From positions 124,001 through 188,000 of the forward strand of contig NZ_PIQA01000003.1 in assembly GCF_003987095.1 (NCBI RefSeq): 64,000 nucleotides of DNA, written 5' to 3'. Position numbers and translations under genes: made by a program. The stretch comes from Idiomarina piscisalsi. Lineage in GTDB: Bacteria > Pseudomonadota > Gammaproteobacteria > Enterobacterales > Alteromonadaceae. A model generated the notes under the pieces. The model had not been told where the DNA came from. It worked only from the letters and a program-made list of their open reading frames with translations, and did not search any database. Of the stretch, positions 1 to 8,731 are shown piece by piece (position 1 is the first letter of the stretch; the number at the start of each line of letters is the position of its first letter).

Positions 1-585
1 CTTCAGGCCATGTTGCTCGAGCAATTCGACCCAATTCTTGTCGTCGCGAATAAAATACTGCTGACCGCCGCCGAGCACGACATCATAAGACGCTTCGTCT
101 TCTATGTACTGCTGCGCCATTAAGTCAGCAATTTGATTGTATTCATAGCGCGAGGGATGATGAGAGAAAAATGACGCTGGTGTCGCATGGTTAATTTGTG
201 AAGTCGACACAGATCCTGTCATATAACCACTATTTTTAGCGTATTCCATGACCGTTTTTAAGGACGTTTTATCGTTATCCACGCCGATAGCACCGTTATA
301 CGACTTTTCGCCTGTCGCTAATGCCGTCGCGCCCGCAGCCGAATCGGTTACCCAGGTATCGTCTTCAGGGTAGGTCGTTGCGGCTCCGGTGAGATAGTGA
401 TCAAACTGCGTTTCTGTAATCTCTTTGGTGTCTAAGTCTGACATGGCATAGCGGTAAGCACTGATAAACTCGAAGCCCATACCGTCGCCAATCACATAAA
501 TAATATTGGGTTTCTGCTCTTCAGCTACTGCACTTGATGCACTCATTGCAAGCCCGATAGCTGCGGCCGTTAATGTTTTTTTCAT
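1..585 (-). CDS. Alkaline phosphatase, periplasmic (partial, 3' end outside window)
   Basis: The reading frame opens at an ATG at 585 on the minus strand and runs off the left edge, so only about 195 N-terminal residues are present. The protein begins with a signal peptide (MKKTLTAAAIGLAMSASSAVA). It continues with an IIYVIGDGMG segment, which supplies a metal-binding Asp, and with TDSAAGATA, which carries the nucleophilic Ser of the alkaline phosphatase superfamily. The enzyme would hydrolyse phosphate monoesters in the periplasm. No Pho box was recognised in the 90 bases between it and xseA. Family assignment is firm; which PhoA subgroup it belongs to cannot be told from the fragment. Confidence 0.85.
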   Translation of the reverse strand, partial: MKKTLTAAAIGLAMSASSAVAEEQKPNIIYVIGDGMGFEFISAYRYAMSDLDTKEITETQFDHYLTGAATTYPEDDTWVTDSAAGATALATGEKSYNGAIGVDNDKTSLKTVMEYAKNSGYMTGSVSTSQINHATPASFFSHHPSRYEYNQIADLMAQQYIEDEASYDVVLGGGQQYFIRDDKNWVELLEQHGLK

Positions 586-674
586 ACAACAACTCCGTCT
601 GGTTCTGTAACGCTCTTTGTATGGCCTGATTATATCAAGCACTTAATGTCAGTGATATGACAACGAACCGCAAT

Positions 675-1991
675 TTAATCGCGTCTCGCCGTGAATGAGC
701 TGTCGGCCAGGCGCACATCCACTTGCTCGCCGCTGGCAACATCATCGGCCCGGCGCACCACCGTGCCATTGTCTTTACGAACAATGGCATAACCTCGCTC
801 TAGCGTATTCAGCGGGCTGACCAGGTTCAATGACTGCATCAATTGTCCTTGCCGGGACTTTTTGTCTTTCAGTAAACGCGTCATGACTTGCGGCAAACGC
901 TGCTGAAGCATTGTCAATTGCTGTTGGTATTGTGTCAGCCGTTTTTCCGGATGTACGGATTGCAAGCGCCTCACTAAATGCGTGTGCTGCTGACGCTGCC
1001 GCATAAGTTGCTGAGTCAGCGCCCGACTCGCACGCGCCTGTAACTCGTCAGCCAGTTGCGACTGTTGTTGCAGCATTCGTTGTGGATGCTGCTGTTGCAG
1101 GCGTGTTTGCAGAAATTGCCATTGTTGTTTGAGGCGTTGTATATGCCTTAACTGAGCCTGTTGCAGCCGCTGCATTAACGCCTGAGCACGCTGCAGTTGC
1201 TGTTGCTGGTCTTTCGTTACCAGCTCTGCCGCAGCCGATGGTGTGGGTGCTCGCACATCAGCGACAAAGTCTGCTATGGTGAAATCGATTTCGTGACCGA
1301 CCGCACTAATCACCGGCATTGGAGCGGTAGCCAGCAGCCGTGCAAAACCTTCATCGTTAAAACACCATAAGTCTTCCAGTGAGCCACCGCCGCGCGACAC
1401 CAGCAGCACATCCACTTCATTACGCTCAAACGCCATTTGCGCCATAGCTTGAAGCTGCGCTACTGCGGCTTCTCCCTGAACCGACGTTGGATAGATAATC
1501 ACCTCAACGCTGGGATCCCGCCGTTTCATAACCGCTAATATGTCTTTTATTGCCGCCCCGGTTGGTGAGGTCAGCACACCCACTTTGCGAATGTGCTCCG
1601 GTAATGGCCGTTTGCGATCAGCCGCAAAGAGTCCTTCAGCACCGAGTTTTGCTTTCAACTGCTCGTAGCGCTGTTGCAATAAGCCCTGTCCGGCGTCTTC
1701 CAGGTGCTCGACAATAAGCTGATAGTCACCGCGCGGCTCGTACAGGGTCACTTTCGCTTTCACCAGGACTTGTGAACCGTTTTGCGGGCGCATGGCCGCT
1801 CGCTGATTAGCGCCTCGGAACATAGCACAACGTACTTGTGAGCGCTCATCTTTCAGCGTGAAATACCAATGCCCAGAGCCCGGCGCGGCAAAGTTAGAAA
1901 TTTCACCCACCAGGCTTATTTGGCGAAAACCCTGCTCAAGTAACTGGCGGATTTCGCCATTCAGCTGACTGACCGAGTAAACCATCGACAT
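675..1991 (-). CDS. xseA: Exodeoxyribonuclease VII large subunit
   Basis: 438 residues, close to the usual length of about 450. An N-terminal OB-fold (VGEISNF and HWYFTLKD in roughly the first 50 residues) is followed by the catalytic domain (GVLTSPTGAAIKDI, VSRGGGSLEDLW, SAVGHEIDFTIADFVADVRAPTPSAAA). A long, very glutamine-rich coiled coil covers about residues 265-390. With the small subunit XseB, encoded elsewhere, it degrades single-stranded DNA to oligonucleotides. The ATG at 1991 is preceded by GGAGG six bases upstream. It diverges from metX across about 140 bases. Confidence 0.96.
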   Translation of the reverse strand: MSMVYSVSQLNGEIRQLLEQGFRQISLVGEISNFAAPGSGHWYFTLKDERSQVRCAMFRGANQRAAMRPQNGSQVLVKAKVTLYEPRGDYQLIVEHLEDAGQGLLQQRYEQLKAKLGAEGLFAADRKRPLPEHIRKVGVLTSPTGAAIKDILAVMKRRDPSVEVIIYPTSVQGEAAVAQLQAMAQMAFERNEVDVLLVSRGGGSLEDLWCFNDEGFARLLATAPMPVISAVGHEIDFTIADFVADVRAPTPSAAAELVTKDQQQQLQRAQALMQRLQQAQLRHIQRLKQQWQFLQTRLQQQHPQRMLQQQSQLADELQARASRALTQQLMRQRQQHTHLVRRLQSVHPEKRLTQYQQQLTMLQQRLPQVMTRLLKDKKSRQGQLMQSLNLVSPLNTLERGYAIVRKDNGTVVRRADDVASGEQVDVRLADSSFTARRD

Positions 1992-2052
1992 ATTCGACCT
2001 CCATTCAATGCGCTGATACTACCACAGAATTCAAAACAATAATTTCGTATTT

Positions 2053-2068
2053 GGACGTCTAAATGTCT
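2053..2068. promoter_or_regulatory. Tandem MetJ operator (two met boxes) upstream of metXY
   Basis: Two adjacent 8-mers, GGACGTCT and AAATGTCT, resemble the met box consensus AGACGTCT (7 and 5 of 8 matches). MetJ binds such arrays cooperatively with S-adenosylmethionine as corepressor. The array ends 63 bases before the metX ATG, a sensible operator position. It predicts repression of metXY when methionine is abundant. No metJ gene lies in the window. Confidence 0.7.
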
Positions 2069-2131
2069 TGACGGCTTTATATCCATTTATTATTGTCGCT
2101 GTATTGTCGTTTCAAATTGACGGAGGCCGCT

Positions 2132-3046
2132 ATGGTTCTTCCTATTGCTCGTTCATTTCACACGCAAACGCCTTATGGCCGCTTAAAAGGATATCGGTAT
2201 GGCTTTCCCGACGCCCCGGCTATTGTTGTACAAGGCGGTATCAGCGCAACCGGGAAGCTGTGGACACCGTCCGGCGATGGTTGGTGGCAATCGCTGCATA
2301 GACTTTTCGCAGACACTGACGATTACCAATTTATTAGCTTTGACTACCTCGGCGGGTTAGGCGGTTCAGACTGCCCGGACACTCCGTTGTCCGTGAAAGA
2401 GCACAGCAATGTCATTCACCATGCGGTGCAATCAATACTACCCGATGACCCTCTGCATGGCTGGATTGGCGGCTCATTCGGAGGTGTTTTGGGCCTCCAG
2501 TACGCACTGGATAACCCAGAGTCGCTTGAGCGGCTAAGCGTTATTGGCGCGGCTCATAAACCGTCGGTGCACTCGTCTTTATTGCGTTATTTCCAACAAG
2601 CACTTATACAACGCTGCAACGATTCACAATTGGGTATTGTATTAGCCAGAGCACTGGCCATGCTCAGCTACCGCAGTGCAAAAGAGTTTGAATCGCGCTT
2701 TAGTAGCAGCGATGACGCTTTCGAGTACCTGCTTTATAAAGGTGAACGACTGCTTAAAGAAAACGGTAACAGCTCACGCAACCTGTTCACTCATCTCACC
2801 CCCGTGTTGAACGAATACAGCATTAATCCTGAGCCTATCGAAACGCCAGTGCATTTAGTTGACTTCACCAGTGACGCCATTGCGCCGCCAAGCTTAATGG
2901 CTGAACTGGAAGCCTTGCTACCTAGCTGTACGTCACGGGTGTCGGTTGAAAGTGAATACGGCCACGACGGATTTATTAAAAACGTGCCTGAGTACGGCAC
3001 CTCGTTAAAACACTTTTTATTTGAAACGCATTTGGAGACCACATGA
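2132..3046 (+). CDS. metX: MetX-type homoserine O-acyltransferase (alpha/beta hydrolase fold)
   Basis: Activates homoserine by O-acylation, the first committed step of methionine synthesis. The alpha/beta-hydrolase fold is visible: nucleophile elbow WIGGSFGGVLGLQYAL, a C-terminal Asp in LVDFTSDAIAPP and the catalytic His in EYGHDGFI. At 304 residues it is shorter than typical MetX (about 370). I chose the ATG at 2132 because CGGAGG lies just upstream; a start at 2093 would lack a ribosome binding site. It overlaps metY by four bases (ATGA), so the two are translationally coupled. Whether the acyl donor is acetyl-CoA or succinyl-CoA cannot be decided from sequence alone. Confidence 0.82.
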   Translation: MVLPIARSFHTQTPYGRLKGYRYGFPDAPAIVVQGGISATGKLWTPSGDGWWQSLHRLFADTDDYQFISFDYLGGLGGSDCPDTPLSVKEHSNVIHHAVQSILPDDPLHGWIGGSFGGVLGLQYALDNPESLERLSVIGAAHKPSVHSSLLRYFQQALIQRCNDSQLGIVLARALAMLSYRSAKEFESRFSSSDDAFEYLLYKGERLLKENGNSSRNLFTHLTPVLNEYSINPEPIETPVHLVDFTSDAIAPPSLMAELEALLPSCTSRVSVESEYGHDGFIKNVPEYGTSLKHFLFETHLETT

Positions 3047-4314
3047 AAGACGAGACGTTATCCATTCATCATGGCTACGACACCGACCCCACCACCAAGT
3101 CGGTCGCCACACCCATTTATCAAACGGCATCTTACGAGTTCGATAGCGCGCAGCACGGGGCTGATCTCTTCGACTTGGCGGTAGAAGGCAATATCTATTC
3201 ACGCATTATGAACCCGACTAATGATGTGCTCGAAAAGCGGGTTGCCGCGCTTGAAGGTGGTGTTGCCGGGTTGGCGGTCGCTTCAGGTATGGCGGCCATT
3301 GAGTACACCCTAATTACTTTGGCAAGTCAGGGCGACAACATTGTTACCACCCCGCAGCTGTACGGAGGCACCTATACATTGTTTCGCCATATGTTGCCGT
3401 CGCTGGGTATCGAAGTACGCTTTGCCGAGTCAGACAATGCGAAGGACATTGACGCACTCATTGATGAGCGAACCAAAGCGGTTTACTGCGAAAGCATTGG
3501 TAACCCCGCGGGTAACATTGCCGACTTAGAAGCACTGGCGGAAGTTGCTCACACACATGGGGTACCGCTCGTCGTTGATAATACCGTCGCCACGCCGATT
3601 CTATGCAAGCCCATTGAACACGGCGCTGACATTGTCATCCACTCGTTGACGAAATACATTGGCGGGCATGGTAATTCCATCGGTGGGCTTATTGTTGACT
3701 CCGGGCGCTTTGACTGGCTGGCTCACAAAGAACGGTTTCCTCAATTCAGTCACCCCGAGCCGGCTTATCACGGTGTGATTTATACTGACGCCTTTGGGCC
3801 GGCTGCGTTTATCGCACGAGTCAGGACCGTCGCTTTGCGCAACACCGGTGCCTGTTTGTCGCCCTTTAATGCCTTTTTATTGTTGCAGGGGCTGGAGACT
3901 CTGGCTTTGCGGATTGAACGCCATTGCGAAAACGCAAAGGCTGTCGCCGACTATCTACTACAACATCCGAATGTTGAATGGGTGAATTACGCAGGTTTGG
4001 CTCAGCATCCACACTATGAACTTGCCGCCAAATATGTGACTGGCGGGTTACCTGCATCATTGCTTACCTTTGGCATAAAAAGCGGTTACGAGGCAGGAGT
4101 TAAGTTTTATGACAAGCTTGGCTTGTTTAAGCGGTTAGTGAATATCGGCGATGCAAAGTCGCTTGCCTGCCACCCTGCTTCTACCACTCACCGACAGCTG
4201 TCGGAACAGGAGCAAGCTGCTGTTGGAGTTAAACCAGAAGCCATCCGCTTGTGTGTCGGCATAGAGCACATTAGCGATATTATTGCTGACTTAGAGCAGG
4301 CATTAAGCATTTAA
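3043..4314 (+). CDS. metY: O-acetylhomoserine/O-succinylhomoserine sulfhydrylase (PLP enzyme)
   Basis: 423 residues of the Cys/Met-metabolism PLP-dependent family. It shows YSRIMNPT near the N-terminus, ASGMAAIEYTL, the cofactor-contacting VVDNTVATP and the PLP lysine in HSLTKYIGGHG. The roughly 50-residue insertion after that lysine and the total length fit MetY better than cystathionine gamma-synthase (about 385 residues). It would condense the acylated homoserine made by MetX with sulfide to give homocysteine. It is the second gene of the MetJ-controlled operon and ends at a strong terminator. Confidence 0.88.
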   Translation: MKDETLSIHHGYDTDPTTKSVATPIYQTASYEFDSAQHGADLFDLAVEGNIYSRIMNPTNDVLEKRVAALEGGVAGLAVASGMAAIEYTLITLASQGDNIVTTPQLYGGTYTLFRHMLPSLGIEVRFAESDNAKDIDALIDERTKAVYCESIGNPAGNIADLEALAEVAHTHGVPLVVDNTVATPILCKPIEHGADIVIHSLTKYIGGHGNSIGGLIVDSGRFDWLAHKERFPQFSHPEPAYHGVIYTDAFGPAAFIARVRTVALRNTGACLSPFNAFLLLQGLETLALRIERHCENAKAVADYLLQHPNVEWVNYAGLAQHPHYELAAKYVTGGLPASLLTFGIKSGYEAGVKFYDKLGLFKRLVNIGDAKSLACHPASTTHRQLSEQEQAAVGVKPEAIRLCVGIEHISDIIADLEQALSI

Positions 4315-4330
4315 TATACCGAAAAAAGAA

Positions 4331-4354
4331 AAGCCACCGGACGGTGGCTTTTTA
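4331..4354. terminator. Bidirectional rho-independent terminator between metY and mscS
   Basis: An 8-bp perfect stem, AAGCCACC / GGTGGCTT, with a GGAC loop is followed by T residues on the plus strand and preceded by an A-rich stretch that serves the minus strand. It lies between the convergent genes metY and mscS. Confidence 0.88.
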
Positions 4355-4378
4355 AAGCGAATAAAACAACGCGTGCTC

Positions 4379-5200
4379 TTATGCGTCGTCTTTTTTCAAA
4401 TGCACATCCATTTGTGGGAATGGAATACCAATGCCTTCCTCATCTAAGCGATCTTTAATGCGCTCCAGTAAATCCCAACGGGTTGGCCAGTAGTCTTCGT
4501 TTTTGACCCACGGACGCACGTTAAAGTCGACAGAAGAGTTACCCAGATTTGTCACCGTCACCACTGGCTCTGGGTCTTTCAGCACTCGCTCGTCATTGGT
4601 AATAACGTCCATTAATACTTGCTTGGTTTTCTGCAAGTTGGCGCTATAGCTCACACCAATGACCAAGTCGATACGACGCAGTTCTTCACGGTTGTAATTG
4701 GTAATTGGACCACCGATAATTTCCGAATTCGGCACGTAAATAACCTTGCGATCCGGCGTTTTCAGAATAGTCTGGAAAATATTGATTTGTTCGACCGTCC
4801 CGGAAACACCACCAGCATCAACATATTCGCCAGCACGGAACGGACGGAACATAATAAGCAATACGCCCGACGCAATGTTTGACAGAGACCCTTGCAGGGC
4901 AAGGCCAATAGCCAAACCTGCCGCACCTAAAATAGCTATAAAGGACGTGGTCTCGACCCCAACATGCGACAGTGCCATCATAATAGCGGCAATGAAGATA
5001 ACGGTTTTTACAATAGCGCTGACAAAGCTAATAACTGCGCCATCTACTTCACGCTTTTGCATGCCTTTGGACATGACTCGGGTAACGCCATTCGCCACTA
5101 TTCTACCAATAATCAAAATGGCAATCGCGATAATAAACTTAATCGAAAACTCGATAAGCATATCCTGATTGTCGTTTATCCACTGAACGATGCTGTCCAT
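4379..5200 (-). CDS. mscS: Small-conductance mechanosensitive channel
   Basis: 273 residues, close to the 286 of E. coli MscS. Three membrane segments lie in the first 130 residues. The third is the pore helix, with the glycine/alanine-rich AAGLAIGLALQGSLSNIASG typical of MscS. The MscS beta domain (VSGTVEQINIFQTILKTPD, VIYVPNSEIIGGPITNY) and the C-terminal alpha/beta cage follow. The channel opens on hypo-osmotic shock in the inner membrane. It lies 75 bases downstream of gspN on the same strand and may receive some read-through. Confidence 0.95.
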   Translation of the reverse strand: MDSIVQWINDNQDMLIEFSIKFIIAIAILIIGRIVANGVTRVMSKGMQKREVDGAVISFVSAIVKTVIFIAAIMMALSHVGVETTSFIAILGAAGLAIGLALQGSLSNIASGVLLIMFRPFRAGEYVDAGGVSGTVEQINIFQTILKTPDRKVIYVPNSEIIGGPITNYNREELRRIDLVIGVSYSANLQKTKQVLMDVITNDERVLKDPEPVVTVTNLGNSSVDFNVRPWVKNEDYWPTRWDLLERIKDRLDEEGIGIPFPQMDVHLKKDDA

Positions 5201-5275
5201 AACATTTCCTTATTTAACAATAACTAAACTATGATTTCCCAAAATAGCGCTTATTATGGCTATTCGCAAACGCAT

Positions 5276-6022
5276 TTAAAGGCGGAACGAGTAACGCCCC
5301 TGCGCGTCTGGCCGCCCCATGTATTGAATAAGCTTTGCCAGGCCTTCTGGCGTTCGCGGTGTTGGTTTTACGGTACCGGACGCTTTAATGTCCTGACTAT
5401 TGATACTCGCATCAACTTCCAGACTTAAATCGTTGTCGCCTTTCATGATTAATGCGACGGAGTTATCGTCATGACACCCCAGCTCGACCGGAAAGCTCCC
5501 TAGTGACTGCCATTGTCCATTGACCAGCACCTGAATATTATCGCCGCTGGCACTACCTTCTAAGTTATCGCACCAACGCACAGGCCCCGGTGCTGTCACC
5601 ACGTATTCATTTACGTCTAATTCCCAGCGACCTCTCGTTTGCAATGGCAGTTTGGTTTGAGCGATATCTAATAACGCGCCTAAACTACCGCTAGCTTTTA
5701 TGTCCTGCGCACCAACACGGGTCGAGCTAGCTAATAAACGTCCCTGCAACGAAAATGGATTATTCTGTTTTGGCACTTTGACATCAACAACCAAGTCACC
5801 AAGGAAAATCGATGATACTTGCCAGTCCCAGCTAAGATCGTTAATGACATTACCATCGACCACGACTTGTCCGGCAGCCCCTTGCCATAGGGTTCCAGAC
5901 ACTTGCGTCAATTGAATGTTATTCGGCAATGGCATCCAGTAAATAACGCGTGCCGGTAACAATACCAACAAGGTTATTAAATAAGCCAAAACAAGCCAGG
6001 GCAGCCAACGCTTCAATTTCAT
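5276..6022 (-). CDS. gspN: Type II secretion system protein N
   Basis: 248 residues with a single N-terminal membrane anchor (WLPWLVLAYLITLLVLLPAR) and a long beta-rich periplasmic part, as in GspN/PulN. It is the last gene of the gsp operon and overlaps gspM by four bases. GspN is an accessory part of the secretion machine and is absent from some systems. Assignment rests on position after gspM, topology and length; the sequence itself is weakly conserved. Confidence 0.85.
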   Translation of the reverse strand: MKLKRWLPWLVLAYLITLLVLLPARVIYWMPLPNNIQLTQVSGTLWQGAAGQVVVDGNVINDLSWDWQVSSIFLGDLVVDVKVPKQNNPFSLQGRLLASSTRVGAQDIKASGSLGALLDIAQTKLPLQTRGRWELDVNEYVVTAPGPVRWCDNLEGSASGDNIQVLVNGQWQSLGSFPVELGCHDDNSVALIMKGDNDLSLEVDASINSQDIKASGTVKPTPRTPEGLAKLIQYMGRPDAQGRYSFRL

Positions 6023-6537
6023 GAGACGTCTTTCACCAATAGTTTTCGTAATCGGACACTGCCTGGTTGTTCAAGCCGGGCAATATCAGCACCGGTTAGC
6101 TGTAAACCAAAGTCACTTTCCAGCGCATTCATAAACTGAAGCAGTTGATTAAATGGTACTGTGTCCACTGTGACCAGATACTCTTCACCTTGCGGCTGAA
6201 TACGCGCCAGCTCAATGTCATACTGCGCCGCAGCCTGGTTAATACGCTGGCTGAGGGAGCCCTTCACGGTTGAGCTTTTGGCGCTTCTACCTTCCATGCT
6301 TTTATATCGCGCTATCGCCTGTTGCACCCATTGATACTGGTCTTGCTGAGATTTCAAACGGTTCTCCGCCTGTATCACTGACTGAGAACTTGGCAACCAA
6401 ATAATGAAATATAAAAACGCAATGGCCAATACAATGGCTAATGCGCTTAGCAGGCGCTGCTCACGGCTATTAAACTGCTGCCAACGGTTATACGCAAGCT
6501 GACGATAAGGCTCAAAAATTGCTTTAAGTTTATCCAT
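6019..6537 (-). CDS. gspM: Type II secretion system protein M
   Basis: 172 residues, standard for GspM. A short cytoplasmic N-terminus leads to one membrane helix (about residues 28-50, ALAIVLAIAFLYFIIWLPS), a coiled-coil stretch and a small ferredoxin-like periplasmic domain. It forms the inner-membrane platform with GspL, GspF and GspC. It lies four bases after gspL and overlaps gspN by four bases, so all are translated from one message. Confidence 0.9.
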   Translation of the reverse strand: MDKLKAIFEPYRQLAYNRWQQFNSREQRLLSALAIVLAIAFLYFIIWLPSSQSVIQAENRLKSQQDQYQWVQQAIARYKSMEGRSAKSSTVKGSLSQRINQAAAQYDIELARIQPQGEEYLVTVDTVPFNQLLQFMNALESDFGLQLTGADIARLEQPGSVRLRKLLVKDVS

Positions 6538-6541
6538 AACG

Positions 6542-7747
6542 TTACCCCTGAAGCTCTATAGTCAGTGCGCCGGAAACCTGACTTCCGCGGTTACTCATCG
6601 ACCCAGCTTCTATGGCTACACCGTTATTTTGAGCCGCCCGTTGAAAAGCTTCCAATTGTGAAAAGCTCTCAGCTGTTGCCTGCAGTCGCAATTCATTATT
6701 TTGAAAACGCAGCAACTCAAGCTTAACCGACGGCTCGGCCTGAAATGCTGGCTGCAAGCTGTCGAGAGCAGCTAAAACGGAACGGTCTGAGCCTCCAGAG
6801 CCGCCAGCTCTATCGACTTTTTGCTGCAACTGTGCTCTTAAATTGACAATACGGGTTTCGTTTGGAAAAACATCACGGTAAAGCTGCTCAGACTTTGCCT
6901 GTAACGAAGCGCGCTGCTGCTCCAGTTGCCAGTATTTTATGCCGTTTAGCGCAACGGCCAACACAAATAATACGCTGGCAGCTATTGCTAGCGGCTTCCA
7001 GGGCAGGCTTGATGACTGCCGCTGCTTCTTAGCTCGGAAAGCGCCTTGCCGAAGGTTAATTTCGGCGTTGCTTTGCAGCGCTGCCACAGCAATTGTCATG
7101 GGAACTTCAATGTCGGCCGACTCTAATACGGTAGGAGGCTGAGGCCAATCCAGCGGCCCATAGTGAACAATTTTTTCCGGCGAGTCATACTCACTGCTTA
7201 GAATGGAGGCAAGTTCAGAAAATGCGGCTCGCTCCACCGCAAAGCCTTGCCAGACCGAGGTTCTTACCAGAACGCTATGACCCAATTCAATAGCGTGCCA
7301 TTCATTCTCATGAGCCGGCAGCAGGAAAATATCAGGCAACCAACGGTTAGACTCAATTCCTGACTCTGACAGAACACCCAACCACTGTTGCATATGTGCT
7401 TTTTCTACAACGGCCACCGGTATTGTCGAGGCTTTTGTTTCCGGCCAGGCAAAATGCAGCGTTTCTATGTCTGCCGCAAGTTCTTCTTCCAACGCATACG
7501 GAATAACTTTGTCCAAATGCTTTTTACTCCCCGTCGGAAGGGTAACCTGAGTTAAAAAGACATCTTGACCCGGAACAGCAATAACCACATCACTGCGTGA
7601 CGCTTTATCCGCCAACTGTGACAGCTCTTCGGTTGATTCCAGCTCGCCGCTGGCAATAAGCTCCTGTTGCTGGTTATGCCACAACAACCAGGGAATGCTT
7701 TCTGTTGTTCCAAAAGCAGGCAGTCGTATTATTAGCGTTTCCTGCAT
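6542..7747 (-). CDS. gspL: Type II secretion system protein L
   Basis: 401 residues. The first roughly 240 form the actin-like cytoplasmic domain that binds the GspE ATPase (LTQVTLPTGSKKHLDKVIPY, VIAVPGQDVFL). A membrane helix near residue 255 (LAIAASVLFVLAVALNGIKY) leads into a periplasmic ferredoxin-like domain similar to that of GspM. GspL links the ATPase to the membrane platform. The spacing of four bases to gspM and three bases to gspK supports one operon. Confidence 0.93.
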   Translation of the reverse strand: MQETLIIRLPAFGTTESIPWLLWHNQQQELIASGELESTEELSQLADKASRSDVVIAVPGQDVFLTQVTLPTGSKKHLDKVIPYALEEELAADIETLHFAWPETKASTIPVAVVEKAHMQQWLGVLSESGIESNRWLPDIFLLPAHENEWHAIELGHSVLVRTSVWQGFAVERAAFSELASILSSEYDSPEKIVHYGPLDWPQPPTVLESADIEVPMTIAVAALQSNAEINLRQGAFRAKKQRQSSSLPWKPLAIAASVLFVLAVALNGIKYWQLEQQRASLQAKSEQLYRDVFPNETRIVNLRAQLQQKVDRAGGSGGSDRSVLAALDSLQPAFQAEPSVKLELLRFQNNELRLQATAESFSQLEAFQRAAQNNGVAIEAGSMSNRGSQVSGALTIELQG

Positions 7748-7750
7748 GTT

Positions 7751-8731
7751 TTATTCTCCCATCGCACGGTACAAGGTGGCTACTTCGCCGTTGTTAACGT
7801 GCAGTACTGAACGGGCTTTCATTTCAACATCGCCCCATTGTATGTATGCGGTTAGCTGAAAGTATTCACTTTCAACATCAAGTTCTGACAGTTCGCCGTT
7901 AAGCTCTGATTTCACATTGGCAATAGCTTCAACTTCATCGACCTCTTCATTCGACTCATAGCCTGCTTCCGGCCTGTTCGACAAGAAGGATTGCGCATCT
8001 TGTAACGACATTTTACCTTCTGTCACTGCTGTCAGTAATGCAGCTTGCTCTTCTTTAAGCGTATTCACGTTAATCATTAATGCCGTTTCATTCGGTATTA
8101 CGCAGACATAAGGACGCAGTTTGCGAACGACTTCCCGATTGTATCCCCTAATCATGCGCAGCTCGCTAACGTCCAGTAGTAAGCTGTTTGCCGCTAAGTA
8201 TGGCTTAGGCAGTCCCTGATAATCAGGATCTTCAGCACCATTTGAACCCGACAGCTGAGTGTCACCGTCTATCCAGTCAACCAGGCTATCGGTTAACCCC
8301 TGGGCCTGATATTCATCGAGTTCAACACCTTGCAATAGCGCTTTATACTGTCGCTTACGTCGTTCCAGCGTGCCAGGGTCTTCCTCATCCGTCACCATAC
8401 TGTTCAAGTTAAAACAACTGGATAAGTCTCTCACACGAGCCGCTATCTGCCCACCTTCAACCGGGAACGGACCGGTTCGGCTGGCCCAGCTTTGTTGGTT
8501 ATTCGCGACACCATCATTTTCGTTTAACTCGCGCTTTAACACCTCTTTTAAAACATCCTCAGCGCTTAACCACATCCAGTAACTTTGTTCAGCTTGCTGC
8601 AAGTTGCCCATGCGGGTTATTTGCATTTGCAGTTTACTACCGAGGTTCACTGCTATCACCGAAACCAGAGCAATAACCAGCATGACCGTTATGAGTGCGG
8701 CGCCTTTTTGACGAGAGTTTTTAGTCTGCAT
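7751..8731 (-). CDS. gspK: Type II secretion minor pseudopilin K
   Basis: About 326 residues from the ATG at 8731, which has GGGAGGG six bases upstream. A longer in-frame start at 8803 lies inside gspJ and has no good ribosome site. The prepilin-type N-terminus is QKG|AALITVMLVIALVSV, lacking the Glu at position +5, as is typical of GspK. The large globular region has the helix-hairpin-helix-like segments of the family (LLLDVSELRMIRGYN and NVNTLKEEQ). GspK caps the pseudopilus tip with GspI and GspJ. It overlaps gspJ by 11 bases. Confidence 0.93.
   Translation of the reverse strand: MQTKNSRQKGAALITVMLVIALVSVIAVNLGSKLQMQITRMGNLQQAEQSYWMWLSAEDVLKEVLKRELNENDGVANNQQSWASRTGPFPVEGGQIAARVRDLSSCFNLNSMVTDEEDPGTLERRKRQYKALLQGVELDEYQAQGLTDSLVDWIDGDTQLSGSNGAEDPDYQGLPKPYLAANSLLLDVSELRMIRGYNREVVRKLRPYVCVIPNETALMINVNTLKEEQAALLTAVTEGKMSLQDAQSFLSNRPEAGYESNEEVDEVEAIANVKSELNGELSELDVESEYFQLTAYIQWGDVEMKARSVLHVNNGEVATLYRAMGE

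Noticed and set aside
1992-2131. SAM riboswitch in the metX leader
   Set aside because: The leader is short, shows no riboswitch-type helices, and the tandem met boxes explain regulation better.
2093-2131. Longer N-terminus for metX
   Set aside because: The extra 13 codons lack a ribosome site and would place it away from the CGGAGG that precedes the ATG at 2132.
4746-5168. 140-codon plus-strand frame inside mscS
   Set aside because: Antisense shadow of the conserved channel gene with no own ribosome site or family features.
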